From Bifidobacterium boum (GTDB taxonomy: Bacteria; Actinomycetota; Actinomycetes; Actinomycetales; Bifidobacteriaceae), in NCBI RefSeq assembly GCF_000741535.1, contig NZ_JGYQ01000007.1, positions 558,001 to 622,000 of the forward strand: DNA of 64,000 bases, given 5' to 3'. Shown one piece after another: positions 48,379-56,833 of this stretch (its first letter is position 1; the number at the start of each line of letters is the position of its first letter). The notes under the pieces are model-generated. The model ran no database searches and had not been told where the DNA came from. It saw only the letters and a program-made list of their open reading frames with translations. Both the position numbers and the translations under genes were made by a program.

Positions 48379-49098
48379 TCAGCGTTTGGACCGGCGGATC
48401 AGGGCGCCCGGCTGGTAGATGATGATGCTGCGTCCTTCCCGTGCGATCCACCCGCGGTTGGCGAATTCGGTCAACGCCTTGTTGACGGTTTCACGCGATG
48501 AGCCGACCAGTTGGGCGAGTTCCTCTTGGGTCAGATCATGCGGGATTTTCACGCCCGCTTCGACCGGAACACCAAAGCGGGATGCCAGATTGATGAGTGT
48601 TTTGGCGAGCCGTCCCGGCACGTCCATGAATACGAGGTCGCTGATACGTTCGTTGTTCGCGCGCATGCGTCCGGCAAGCACTTGGAGCATGTCGACGGCG
48701 ACGCGCGGATACTGGTCGAGCCATGCGAACAACGCGTCGTGTTCAAGCCACACCACTTGAGTGGGGTTGGAAATCGCGATTGCGGATGCGGTGCGTGGGC
48801 CGCCTTCGGGGTCGAACACGGGGATTTCGCCGAGCACCTCCCCCGGCGCGTGAATACTGAGCAGTTGGATACGCCCGTCGCTGGAACGCCGGGTGAGTTT
48901 GACTCGACCGCGTTCAAGCAGGTACATGCGGTGGTCGGTGTCCCCTTCGGCGAAAATCACGCCGCCCTTGCCGAATTGTGCTCGTTGCAGGTATGGCAGC
49001 AGGCGTGCGGCCTGCTGTTGGGAGACTTGTTTGAATAGTGCGGTGCGCAGCAGGATGTTGTCAGGCTCCGGCATCGCATTGGGCTTGGGCATGACCAT
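48379..49098 (-). CDS. Crp/Fnr-family transcriptional regulator
   Basis: 239 residues from the ATG at 49098, with AGGAGG six nt upstream. The N-terminal cyclic-nucleotide-binding fold is complete: AQFGKGGVIFAEGD, MYLLERGRVKLTRRS, and the phosphate-binding cassette GEVLGEIPVFDPEGGPRTASAIA. The C-terminal winged helix has DLTQEELAQLVGSSRETVNKALTEFANRGWIAREGRSIIIY, with the recognition helix SSRETVNKAL. It closely resembles actinobacterial GlxR/Crp regulators that bind cAMP. There are no Fnr-type cysteines for an oxygen-sensing cluster. Its neighbours are a PBP gene and a lipoate-ligase gene on the same strand, but nothing in the sequence shows its targets. Confidence 0.93.
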   Translation of the reverse strand: MVMPKPNAMPEPDNILLRTALFKQVSQQQAARLLPYLQRAQFGKGGVIFAEGDTDHRMYLLERGRVKLTRRSSDGRIQLLSIHAPGEVLGEIPVFDPEGGPRTASAIAISNPTQVVWLEHDALFAWLDQYPRVAVDMLQVLAGRMRANNERISDLVFMDVPGRLAKTLINLASRFGVPVEAGVKIPHDLTQEELAQLVGSSRETVNKALTEFANRGWIAREGRSIIIYQPGALIRRSKR

Positions 49099-49173
49099 GG
49101 GCTCCTCCTTGCTGCCTCCGGACGCATACGGCACCTATTGTAACCTCTGTGTCTTCGCGCGCGCCGGGAAACG

Positions 49174-50289
49174 TCAGGATGACGGTTCGTCAGGCATGCC
49201 CGGATTGTCGGAGCGCGGATGCGAGGCGGCGAATATGAGCCGCCCGATCAGCCGGTCTCGGCTCATGCCGGTTTGCGAGCGCAGCGGGTCGACGCGACGG
49301 CGTGCCGATTTGACCGCCTTGTCGGAGAGTTTTTCGCGTGACGTGTTCAGGATGCGGGTCATGGCGGTGGCGTCGATGTCGTAGGCCATGGTCACGTGGT
49401 GGAGGACCGCCCCCGGTCCGGAACCGATCGGGGGGAATCGGCGTTGCGCGGCACCGGCGATTTTCCCGGCGTTTGAGGAGATGTCGTTGATGCCGGTGAA
49501 TGTGGCGTCAATGCCGAGGTCGTGCAGTGCGTCAATCACCCATTGGTCGCATTGGCGGTAGGATTCCTCAATGCTCATGCCGGCGACGAAATCCCGGGGC
49601 GCATACAGGGAGTAGGTGATGGTGTTGCCTGGTTCGATGAACATCGCACCGCCGCCGGTGCATCGGCGTACGACGGTGAAACCTTCTTGCCGGGCTTGTT
49701 CGAGGTTGACTTCGTCTTCGAGTGATTGGAAACGTCCGATGACGACGGCCGGGGCCGCCCACTCCCAGAAACGCAGGGTGGCTGGCAGTTCTCCGCTGGC
49801 GACGCGTTCAGCCATGCGAATGTCCAGATCCATTTGGTCTTGGGGCATCCGTGGGATGTCGTGGATGATCTGGGAGTTGAGCGCCTGCCATCGGGCGCGA
49901 CGGCGGCGTTCGGCTTTCCGCTCGATTTGGTCGAGGACACGACGGTCCGCCGCGGGACCCGGTTGGGGAGGAGTGTGCGGCTGAGGGGGCGATACGGCAA
50001 GGCCATGCCTGTCTGTATCAGTGCCGACCGCTCTGCGGAATGCGATGGTGAAGGCGTCTGCGTCGACGCCAATCAGGCGCACCTGCGGATGGGCGGAGCA
50101 TACCGTTCCAAGGTCGTCCCCGTGGCATAGGGCGGTTTCGAGCGCGGCGAGCAGGGCACGCTGGCCGGTTTCGTCACCTTCCATGAAGAAGTCGCCGTCG
50201 ATGTGGCAGGAGGTGACGAAGCCGGCCGGGTCGCATGAGACGCTGACCCCGACGAGTTTTCCGCCCGGGGTCTTGTATTCGCCGCGCAT
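49174..50289 (-). CDS. lplA: Lipoate-protein ligase A with N-terminal accessory domain
   Basis: 371 residues. It attaches lipoate to carrier proteins through lipoyl-AMP. The catalytic domain (about 130-370) shows WEWAAPAVVIGRFQS, RRCTGGGAMFIEPGNTITYSL and the Lys of INDISSNAGKIAGAAQRR. The first 90 residues (YKTPGGKLVGVSVSC, CHIDGDFFMEGD) match the small accessory domain that E. coli LplA carries at its C-terminus, so the domain order is reversed, like a fusion of archaeal-type LplB in front of LplA. A Pro-rich linker joins the two. It lies 23 nt behind the TM2 gene on the same strand. A lipoyl carrier, gcvH, is encoded 6 kb away. Confidence 0.88.
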   Translation of the reverse strand: MRGEYKTPGGKLVGVSVSCDPAGFVTSCHIDGDFFMEGDETGQRALLAALETALCHGDDLGTVCSAHPQVRLIGVDADAFTIAFRRAVGTDTDRHGLAVSPPQPHTPPQPGPAADRRVLDQIERKAERRRRARWQALNSQIIHDIPRMPQDQMDLDIRMAERVASGELPATLRFWEWAAPAVVIGRFQSLEDEVNLEQARQEGFTVVRRCTGGGAMFIEPGNTITYSLYAPRDFVAGMSIEESYRQCDQWVIDALHDLGIDATFTGINDISSNAGKIAGAAQRRFPPIGSGPGAVLHHVTMAYDIDATAMTRILNTSREKLSDKAVKSARRRVDPLRSQTGMSRDRLIGRLIFAASHPRSDNPGMPDEPSS

Positions 50290-50312
50290 ATGGTTGTCTT
50301 TCGGTTGGTCGC

Positions 50313-50906
50313 TCAGTCGCGCAGTTCGTAACCTTGGGCGTCGCGATGCCAGTCGCTGCCGGTGGAGGAGCTCAGAATGAGGATCGCTTCAATCAAGGAC
50401 CAGATGCCGGTGATGACGGATCCGAAACCGAGGGTGAGGATGGTGATCAGCAGCTGTGCGACCGCTTTGCCGGTGTAGCCGAGATAGAAGTTGTGCGCAC
50501 CGAAGCATCCGAGGAAAATGCCCAGTAGGCCTGCGGCGACCTTGGATTTCTGGCCGACGTAGCCGTATCCCGCGCTGGTGGTCGGCGGATAGGGATAGCC
50601 CTGCGCACCCTGGTACTGCTGCTGGTACTGCTGCTGGTAGGGCTGTTCGTACGTCTGCTGGTACTGGTATTCGCCCGCCGGCTGGTAGCCGGGCTGGGCA
50701 GGTGTCTGTTCGACCGGTTGGGCGCCGTACTGGTAGGTGTTCTGGTATGGGGTGCTGCCCTGTCCGTAGGTGTATTCTGATGGCGCGGGCTGCGAGTACT
50801 GCGCGTACTGCTGTGTCGGAGCGTACTGGGTTTGCTCTTGCTGCTGCGGTGCATTGCTGCCAGGCGTCTCAGGGGCGGGTGGCTGTTGCTGATTGTTTTC
50901 TTCCAT
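50313..50906 (-). CDS. TM2 domain membrane protein with long Gln/Tyr-rich N-terminus
   Basis: 197 residues from the ATG at 50906 (MEENNQQQPP). The first 110 residues are a low-complexity segment of Gln, Tyr, Pro and Thr with repeated QYQQQYQ/YQP units, probably disordered and cytoplasmic. The C-terminal part is a TM2 domain: KSKVAAGLLGIFLGCFGAHNFYLGYTGKAVAQLLI, then the second helix FGSVITGIWSLIEAILIL. The GAHNFYLG turn with an Asp/Asn-Phe-Tyr signature defines the family. Function of bacterial TM2 proteins is poorly known. GATACT lies 7 nt before the start. It is followed closely by lplA. Confidence 0.9.
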   Translation of the reverse strand: MEENNQQQPPAPETPGSNAPQQQEQTQYAPTQQYAQYSQPAPSEYTYGQGSTPYQNTYQYGAQPVEQTPAQPGYQPAGEYQYQQTYEQPYQQQYQQQYQGAQGYPYPPTTSAGYGYVGQKSKVAAGLLGIFLGCFGAHNFYLGYTGKAVAQLLITILTLGFGSVITGIWSLIEAILILSSSTGSDWHRDAQGYELRD

Positions 50907-50913
50907 GCCCCCT

Positions 50914-50919
50914 AGTATC
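50914..50919 (-). promoter_or_regulatory. Candidate -10 element of the TM2-lplA unit
   Basis: GATACT on the minus strand, 7 nt before the ATG at 50906. Confidence 0.35.
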
Positions 50920-51012
50920 GCATACCCGTTGCGGTCATGCCACCAGCGTTCCGTTGTTCTTGACCGTGTTGCTCTACCGTGGGCGATGGGCGTGATTAGG
51001 ATACGAAATAAA

Positions 51013-51069
51013 CCGCCCTGCATCCCCGTGCTGTATTGACTTCTTCCGTTGCACAGGATTGCAGGGCGG
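51013..51069 (-). terminator. leuB terminator
   Basis: Ten-bp arms CCGCCCTGCA (51013-51022) and TGCAGGGCGG (51060-51069) with further CTGT/ACAG pairing inside, 30 nt after the leuB stop. GGTTTATTTCG follows on the minus strand. Confidence 0.65.
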
Positions 51070-51098
51070 CGGCTCACACGCTTGTGGCGTGAGAGGTA

Positions 51099-52136
51099 TC
51101 AAATGCGCGCCAAAATGTCGCGTCCCACTTCTTCAGTGGTGCGCTTGGTCGATCCGAGTTCGGCGATATCCGCTTCGACCGCGCGGTCGATTTTTGCGGC
51201 GGCCTCGTCGAATCCAAGGTGGCGCAGGAGCATCGCGCTCGACAGCACGGCGGCCGTCGGGTTGGCGATCCCCTTGCCTGCGATATCCGGGGCCGACCCG
51301 TGGATCGGCTCGAACATCGAGGGGTATTCGTTGGAAGCATTGATGTTGCCGGAGGCGGAGTATCCGACGCCTCCGACCACGGCACCCGCCTCATCGGTGA
51401 GAATGTCGCCGAAGAGGTTGTCGGTGAGAATCACGTCGAAGCGCGAGGGGTTCGACACGAGGAAGATCGTGGTCGCGTCGATGTGCAGGTAGTCGTGTGT
51501 GACCTGCGGGAATTCCTCGCCGACCTTGTCGACGATCCGCTGCCACATGTCGCCCGCGTTGACGAGCACGTTCTTCTTGTGTACGAGCGTGACGTGCTTC
51601 TTGCGCTTCATGGCGAGCTGGAAGGCGTAACGGACCACGCGTTCGACACCAAAGGCCGTGTTGATGGACACTTCGGTGGCCACTTCGTTCGGCGTGCCGC
51701 GACGGACCGCGCCGCCGGCGCCGCAGTACAGGCCTTCGGTGCCTTCACGCACGACAACGAAATCGATGTCGCCCGGGTTGGCGAGCGGCGAGGTGACACC
51801 ACGGTACAGTTTGGACGGACGCAGGTTGATGTACTGGTCGAGTGAGAACCGCAGTTTGAGCAACAGACCACGTTCGAGAATACCGGCTTTGATGCGCGGA
51901 TCGCCGACCGCACCAAGCAGGATAGCATCCGTGCCCTTGATGCGTTCGAGATCCTCGTCCGGCAGGATGGCGCCGTCACGCAGGTAGCGCTCGGCACCGA
52001 GGTCGAAGTTTTCGTAGGTGAATGACGCCACGCCGTCGGCAGCTTTTTCGAGCGCCGCTTGGGCGACGGGGGTGACTTCCTTGCCGATGCCATCGCCCGG
52101 GATGACGGCGATCCGATATGTCTTGGTTGTGCTCAT
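51099..52136 (-). CDS. leuB: 3-isopropylmalate dehydrogenase
   Basis: 345 residues. It oxidatively decarboxylates 3-isopropylmalate with NAD in leucine synthesis. Family features: [50 protein letters not shown] (substrate-binding Arg residues), [31 protein letters not shown] (catalytic Lys), [23 protein letters not shown] (metal-binding Asp) and the NAD pocket [21 protein letters not shown]. It lies alone, away from other leu genes. TAGTGT sits 7 nt before the ATG and no ribosome binding site is seen. Upstream, GGACACG (52191) and CGTGTCC (52215) form an inverted repeat that could bind a regulator. Confidence 0.95.
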   Translation of the reverse strand: MSTTKTYRIAVIPGDGIGKEVTPVAQAALEKAADGVASFTYENFDLGAERYLRDGAILPDEDLERIKGTDAILLGAVGDPRIKAGILERGLLLKLRFSLDQYINLRPSKLYRGVTSPLANPGDIDFVVVREGTEGLYCGAGGAVRRGTPNEVATEVSINTAFGVERVVRYAFQLAMKRKKHVTLVHKKNVLVNAGDMWQRIVDKVGEEFPQVTHDYLHIDATTIFLVSNPSRFDVILTDNLFGDILTDEAGAVVGGVGYSASGNINASNEYPSMFEPIHGSAPDIAGKGIANPTAAVLSSAMLLRHLGFDEAAAKIDRAVEADIAELGSTKRTTEEVGRDILARI

Positions 52137-52143
52137 GTTCGCG

Positions 52144-52149
52144 ACACTA
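52144..52149 (-). promoter_or_regulatory. Candidate -10 element of leuB, leaderless
   Basis: TAGTGT on the minus strand, 7 nt before the ATG at 52136, with TTGACA a further 13 nt upstream, which is shorter than the ideal spacing. Confidence 0.4.
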
Positions 52150-52329
52150 GTCGGTTCACCTGTGTCAAGGACGCGAACGTTTCAAGTGCTGGACACGAGT
52201 CCGTATGCTGAAAACGTGTCCGTATTACGGCCGAATGATGCGCTTCGCCGGCATATTGTCCACCGTGAAACCCACGATGATCCCGCCGCGGTGCAACCGC
52301 CGGCGAATCCGCATCCGCACAATCATCGA

Positions 52330-54738
52330 CTATTCGGTGATACCCATCGTCGCCAGGCACCACGCGTTCTCGTAAGAGATTTCCCGCCACTGCCGATACC
52401 TACCCGAAGTGCCGCCATGCCCGGCCTCGGTTTCGATTTTCTCGACAGCGTCCACGCCGGCCGCCTGAAGCCGCGCCACCCATTTGAGCGGTTCGACATA
52501 CAGTACACGCGTATCGTTCATCGACGTGGTCACGAAAATCTTCGGGAAATCCCGCACCCTGGCGTCCTTGGGGACAGGCGCGTTCTCATAGGGTGAATAC
52601 GATTTCATATACGCGTACACGCCGCGGTCGTGCAACGGGTCGCCCCACTCATCCCATTCGGTGACCGTCAACGGCAAAGACGGGTCAAGAATCGACGTCA
52701 ACGCGTCCACAAACGGCACGTCAGCCTCGATACCCGCATAGCATTCGGGCGCCATATTCGCAATCGCCCCCATGAGCAAACCCCCCGCCGAGCCGCCTTC
52801 GGCGACCGTGCGCGCCGGCGAAGCCAATCCCATGCGCTGCAAGGCGCGCGTCGCGTCGACGAAATCCTCGAACGTGTGCTTCTTGTTCATCCGGCGCCCC
52901 TGCTCATACCATGCGCGCCCCATCTCCCCGCCGCCGCGAGTGTGCACGACCGCGTACAGTACGCCCCGGTCGAGCAGGCTGAGCCGCGCCACCGAGAACC
53001 CGGGGTCGGAACTGACCTCATAGGCCCCATAGCCGAGAATGAACATCGGGGATGAGCCGTCCGCACGAATGCCGAAGCGTTCAGCCTCACCAGGAGCCGC
53101 AGACAGGCGGTCACGCCGCCACACCAGCGACACGGGCACGTGTTCCCCGTCACGCGCCGTAACCCAGATACGGCGTTCCGCATACCGTGACGCGTCAAAA
53201 TCCCCCAACACGCGGGCACATTTCAACACGGTGTCCACGCCAGTACGCGGGTCGATCTCATGCAGCTCGCCAGGCCGCGTATACCCGGTGAACGAGTATC
53301 GCATACGAGGAGCGTCATACGAGGGATTGCCGCCCGCGCCAATCGAATACAGCCGTGCCTCACCGCCCTCACTCGCGGTATCCGGCGAGCCGAGCGCGTC
53401 AGGCACCAGCTCACGGAACCGCCACGGGCGAGCATGCAGGAAATCCTGCGCCGCCTCGTCCTTGGTCATCACCGCCACATGCGGCAAACTGTCCGCACGA
53501 TACGACAACGCGACAAAATGCCGGTGCAACGCGATCCCGTCAATGGACAATCCGCGAGCGCCTTGAAGAATATCCGGATTACGCGGATCATGATACGGCG
53601 TGCCGACCGGCCGGCCGGACGCGCCGGCAAGCACCCGGTCACCCTGCTCGCACCCGTACGGGGAGCCCGCCGCCACGCATGTGCCCTCCCCCAAACGGTA
53701 CGGCGGCTTATGCGTGCGCATATCGATGACATCAATCTGGAAATTCGGGTTCTGCGCGTTGTGATCCACCACAGCCACCGGAATATCCTCGCCATGCTCG
53801 CCTGCGCCTTCGAAACAGGCGAAACTCACGTCATATTCGACACCCTCACGACGCGGGATGAACGGGACGAACTCGCCGGTCGGATCATCAACCGGCAGCA
53901 TGAGCACCTCGCTCGTGGTTTTCGAACCCGTGCCGATCACCACATGCCGTTCGTCGAAACTCAAGCCCACCCCGGCCCAGAACCGTTCGTCACGTTCACG
54001 GAACACCTCGACATCATCGACGACCGGCGTGCCGACCCGATGACGGAACACCGCGCACGGCCGCCACGCGTCGTCAAGCACGGTGTAAAACACCCACGCC
54101 GCGTCAGGTGTGAAACACGCGTTCGAAATCCCTTCGAACACTTCGGGAAGCTCCTCGCCGGTCTCCACATCACGAATCCGGTAATCGTAGCGTTCATCGC
54201 CGTCCGTATCCACGCCGACCAGCAGCCAACGGCCGTCACGGCTGATATCCATCCCCCCGACACGGAAGAAATCATGCCCTTGCGATTCCCGATTCGCATC
54301 AAAATACACTTGCTCGCCCGGCATCGACCCGGGTTCCGCCTGCGGGTCGACCTGCGGCGGATCCCAATCATCCTGCCCGCGCACCGCAATCCTGCAGGAA
54401 ACCGCATACTGGCTGCCCTCACGGGTACGCGAAAAATACCAGTACCCGTTCACCCGAACCGGCACCGACATATCCGTCTGCTCAACATGCGACGTGAACT
54501 CCTTGAACAGCGTCTCACGCAAGCCGTGCAACGACGCCATACGACGCTCGCAATACTCATTCTGCGCTTTGACGTACGCGGCCAATTCCGGCGAATCCTT
54601 GTCACGCATCCACTCATACGGGTCCTCGACCACATCACCATGCGTCACGCGCCGATGCGGCACCAGCCTGGCATGCGGCGGCTCAAGCCCGCGAGTACTC
54701 CCCTGCGACATTCCGGATTCACACTGTTCGTCGGTCAT
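52330..54738 (-). CDS. S9 family prolyl oligopeptidase / oligopeptidase B-like
   Basis: 802 residues from the ATG at 54738 (MTDEQCESG), which has TACGAT 7 nt upstream and no Shine-Dalgarno sequence. The N-terminal region is a beta-propeller of the S9 type (VVEDPYEWMRDKDSPEL, GMDISRDGRWLLVGVDTDGDERY, GVGLSFDERHVVIGTGS). The C-terminal alpha/beta hydrolase domain has the serine site AEGGSAGGLLMGAIAN, the Asp in TTSMNDTRVLYVEP and the His in EAGHGGTSGR. RMNKKHTFEDFVDA is typical of oligopeptidase B, which cleaves short peptides after basic residues. No signal peptide, so it should be cytoplasmic. It is on its own transcript by appearance. Confidence 0.92.
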   Translation of the reverse strand: MTDEQCESGMSQGSTRGLEPPHARLVPHRRVTHGDVVEDPYEWMRDKDSPELAAYVKAQNEYCERRMASLHGLRETLFKEFTSHVEQTDMSVPVRVNGYWYFSRTREGSQYAVSCRIAVRGQDDWDPPQVDPQAEPGSMPGEQVYFDANRESQGHDFFRVGGMDISRDGRWLLVGVDTDGDERYDYRIRDVETGEELPEVFEGISNACFTPDAAWVFYTVLDDAWRPCAVFRHRVGTPVVDDVEVFRERDERFWAGVGLSFDERHVVIGTGSKTTSEVLMLPVDDPTGEFVPFIPRREGVEYDVSFACFEGAGEHGEDIPVAVVDHNAQNPNFQIDVIDMRTHKPPYRLGEGTCVAAGSPYGCEQGDRVLAGASGRPVGTPYHDPRNPDILQGARGLSIDGIALHRHFVALSYRADSLPHVAVMTKDEAAQDFLHARPWRFRELVPDALGSPDTASEGGEARLYSIGAGGNPSYDAPRMRYSFTGYTRPGELHEIDPRTGVDTVLKCARVLGDFDASRYAERRIWVTARDGEHVPVSLVWRRDRLSAAPGEAERFGIRADGSSPMFILGYGAYEVSSDPGFSVARLSLLDRGVLYAVVHTRGGGEMGRAWYEQGRRMNKKHTFEDFVDATRALQRMGLASPARTVAEGGSAGGLLMGAIANMAPECYAGIEADVPFVDALTSILDPSLPLTVTEWDEWGDPLHDRGVYAYMKSYSPYENAPVPKDARVRDFPKIFVTTSMNDTRVLYVEPLKWVARLQAAGVDAVEKIETEAGHGGTSGRYRQWREISYENAWCLATMGITE

Positions 54739-54745
54739 AGGCACC

Positions 54746-54751
54746 ATCGTA
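54746..54751 (-). promoter_or_regulatory. Candidate -10 element of the S9 peptidase gene
   Basis: TACGAT on the minus strand, 7 nt before the ATG at 54738. Confidence 0.35.
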
Positions 54752-54814
54752 AAGCATGACACGGCTTGCGTTCGCCGGCGAGTTTGCCCCTACCGCGGAA
54801 CACGCCTGCGACGA

Positions 54815-56029
54815 TCAGGCGATGTGCCGCAGATACGGCAGCATCGTTTTCATCAGATTGGCACCAGTCGTCCCTGTGAACACCGGCACGTCAGTCACCG
54901 GAGCCGGCTGGGATTGCGTCATGCCATGCACCGGACCAAGCGGCGAGGATTCACGCGGACTGAGCTGCCGAATCCCGATGGCGAGCACACGCCCCGGATA
55001 CCGTTTCGCAATGGTCGCGTACGTCGTCGGATCCTTCTGCCCGTCATCGCCGATCAGAATGAATTTCATGTCAGGAAAATCACCCATCAGCTGCTCGGCA
55101 TACTCCAACTTATGCTGCACACCCGAGGGGATGAAGGTTTTCGGCCGCGGATCCAAATCACGCAACAGCAGCGGACCGGCCGGGAACCCGTAATTCTCGA
55201 TGAAATGACGGATTGAACTCTCCACATTCCACGGCGACGTGGACAGGTAGAAGAACGGGGCGTCCGGGAAAATATCAGCGATCCGGTTGAACAACACCGC
55301 CATACCAGGGACGGATGCACGCTTGTGCGGGTTGAGCAGCAGCAGATTGTACGCCGCCTTCCACAACGTGGGCGCCTGCGTGATCATGATGGTGTCGTCC
55401 ACGTCCGAAATCACCCCAACGCGCGTCCCCGGAGCGATGGTGAACAGGTTCGCGCTCACCGCATGCCGCCCGGCAACCTGATAGGAGACATGATGTATAC
55501 CCGGCTCGAGCGTACGGTCAGCAACCAGATCAAGATACCCGGCGGAATCAGAGACCGCGAACTCGCTGCTGCGCTCGCGCACGCGGTCGACACGGTCGTA
55601 GACTTCGCTGGTGCCGACTTGCACGGTTTCCACCGGTACGTTGTCGATGGAAAGTTTGACCCTCACGTGAGGCGCCGGGACGGCGAGCATGCCCCGCCAG
55701 CCGCGCATCAGCGTGCCCGGCTCGCGGTGTACCGGCTCGTATACCGTTCGGCAGATGAGTCGGGAAAAATCGTTGGTGCCGTATCCGACATATGGTTCGA
55801 CTTGCTGACGCCAATGCAGATTGCGCACGATGGTCGTTGAGATTTTGGCCCATAGGCTGAATATGCCGGTGACCACGCGGCGGAAGATTCTCACCGGCAG
55901 TGGTTTGCTGTCGATTTGCTCGTGTTTTGATGCAGCATCGAAGGTGGTGACGACGCGGCGGGCGGGAATCGGCACGGTCGGCATGTCATCATCATTCCGA
56001 TTGTGTGGGAATTGTGTAATGCTGCTCAT
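54815..56029 (-). CDS. App1-type (DUF2183) phosphatase domain protein
   Basis: 404 residues from the ATG at 56029 (MSSITQ), which follows TATGAT-GGGGGC. The conserved App1/DUF2183 HAD-like catalytic region is at about 215-360: GVISDVDDTIMITQ (nucleophile DxD), FYLSTSPWNVESSIRHFIENYGFPAGPLLLRDL, and MKFILIGDDGQKDPTTYATIAKRYPGRVLAIGIR. Yeast App1 is a phosphatidate phosphatase; the bacterial substrate is unknown. The preceding beta-domain (VRVKLSIDNVPVETVQVG, DLVADRTLEPGIHHVSYQV) is family-typical. There is no signal peptide or clear membrane helix. It stands alone between the S9 peptidase and gcvH genes. Confidence 0.9.
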   Translation of the reverse strand: MSSITQFPHNRNDDDMPTVPIPARRVVTTFDAASKHEQIDSKPLPVRIFRRVVTGIFSLWAKISTTIVRNLHWRQQVEPYVGYGTNDFSRLICRTVYEPVHREPGTLMRGWRGMLAVPAPHVRVKLSIDNVPVETVQVGTSEVYDRVDRVRERSSEFAVSDSAGYLDLVADRTLEPGIHHVSYQVAGRHAVSANLFTIAPGTRVGVISDVDDTIMITQAPTLWKAAYNLLLLNPHKRASVPGMAVLFNRIADIFPDAPFFYLSTSPWNVESSIRHFIENYGFPAGPLLLRDLDPRPKTFIPSGVQHKLEYAEQLMGDFPDMKFILIGDDGQKDPTTYATIAKRYPGRVLAIGIRQLSPRESSPLGPVHGMTQSQPAPVTDVPVFTGTTGANLMKTMLPYLRHIA

Positions 56030-56035
56030 GCCCCC

Positions 56036-56041
56036 ATCATA
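56036..56041 (-). promoter_or_regulatory. Candidate -10 element of the App1-type gene
   Basis: TATGAT on the minus strand, 6 nt before the ATG at 56029; the intervening GGGGGC could also serve weakly as ribosome binding site. Confidence 0.45.
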
Positions 56042-56203
56042 CGGTGAGGTCATGAAGAACGGATGACGCCATCATGCGAGTTCCGGAAGAATTCAGGGAT
56101 GGCTCAGGGATATTCCCGATGGACATTTCCGATACGCACGGCCAGTATCGTCCAATCGTCGACCGTTTGCCGATGCTTGACGGACAGAACCGGTCCACCT
56201 TCT

Positions 56204-56245
56204 GCTTCTGCCGACGCTGACGGGTGCCTCGGCGTCGGCAGAAGC
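56204..56245 (-). terminator. gcvH terminator; CTTCTGCCGACG hairpin, copy 2
   Basis: Fourteen-bp perfect arms GCTTCTGCCGACGC (56204-56217) and GCGTCGGCAGAAGC (56232-56245), 13 nt after the gcvH stop. The core arm CTTCTGCCGACG is identical to the hairpin at 20969-21008. Confidence 0.7.
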
Positions 56246-56258
56246 TGACGGCAATGTC

Positions 56259-56672
56259 TTACAGCCGCCGCAGGATCGCCGCATACTCATCGGCGGACAA
56301 CAGGTCAGGCTCATCGTCATCAAGCTCGATTTTGACGATCCAGCCTTCGCCGTACGGATCATTGTTGATGACACCCGGGTCGTCGGCGACATCCCGGTTG
56401 ACGTAGCGGATGGTGCCCGCAACCGGACAGACCAACGGTTCCACCGCTTTGGAGGATTCCAGTTCGACGATCTCATCGCCGGCTTCGACGCGGGTGCCCA
56501 CTTCCGGCAGGTCGACGAACACGAGGTCGCCAAGCTGGTTGGCGGCGTATTCGGTGATGCCGATGGCAGCGGGTTCGACACTTTCGTCGACCCACACGTG
56601 TTCGTCGGAATAGTTCAGGTGGTCGGGAACCTCGAGGTTCGGGCGATCATCTTCTTGCTCGTTGTTGCTCAT
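56259..56672 (-). CDS. gcvH: Glycine cleavage system H protein (lipoyl carrier)
   Basis: 137 residues from the ATG at 56672 (MSNNEQEDDRP). It is a small lipoyl-domain protein: HVWVDESVEPAAIGITEYAANQLGDLVFVDLPEVG, then the lipoylation site VELESSKAVEPLVCPVAGTI with the conserved Lys of ESSKA, then NRDVADDPGVINNDPYGEGWIVKIEL and a C-terminal helix LSADEYAAILRRL. The carrier shuttles methylamine in glycine cleavage or serves as a lipoyl relay. No gcvT, gcvP or lpd is in the window. The likely modifying enzyme, lplA, lies 6 kb away. TACGCT lies 6 nt before the start. Confidence 0.94.
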   Translation of the reverse strand: MSNNEQEDDRPNLEVPDHLNYSDEHVWVDESVEPAAIGITEYAANQLGDLVFVDLPEVGTRVEAGDEIVELESSKAVEPLVCPVAGTIRYVNRDVADDPGVINNDPYGEGWIVKIELDDDEPDLLSADEYAAILRRL

Positions 56673-56833
56673 GATGCCAGCGTAACGCATGAAGCCAACA
56701 GCCGTGCCGACTGCGGCATATCCAGCAGTACCGTCCGGATAGCAGAACGCCGACCGGTGTATCCGCCGCAATCCTGTAAGTCAGGACGCATCGGATGGCA
56801 CCGGCCGGCGTGTTGACGGGTTGGTGGGCCGGT

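Noticed and set aside
56673..56833. Possible glycine riboswitch upstream of gcvH
   Set aside because: The interval is too short and no tandem aptamer-like structure is visible; the -10-like hexamer 6 nt before the ATG leaves no leader.
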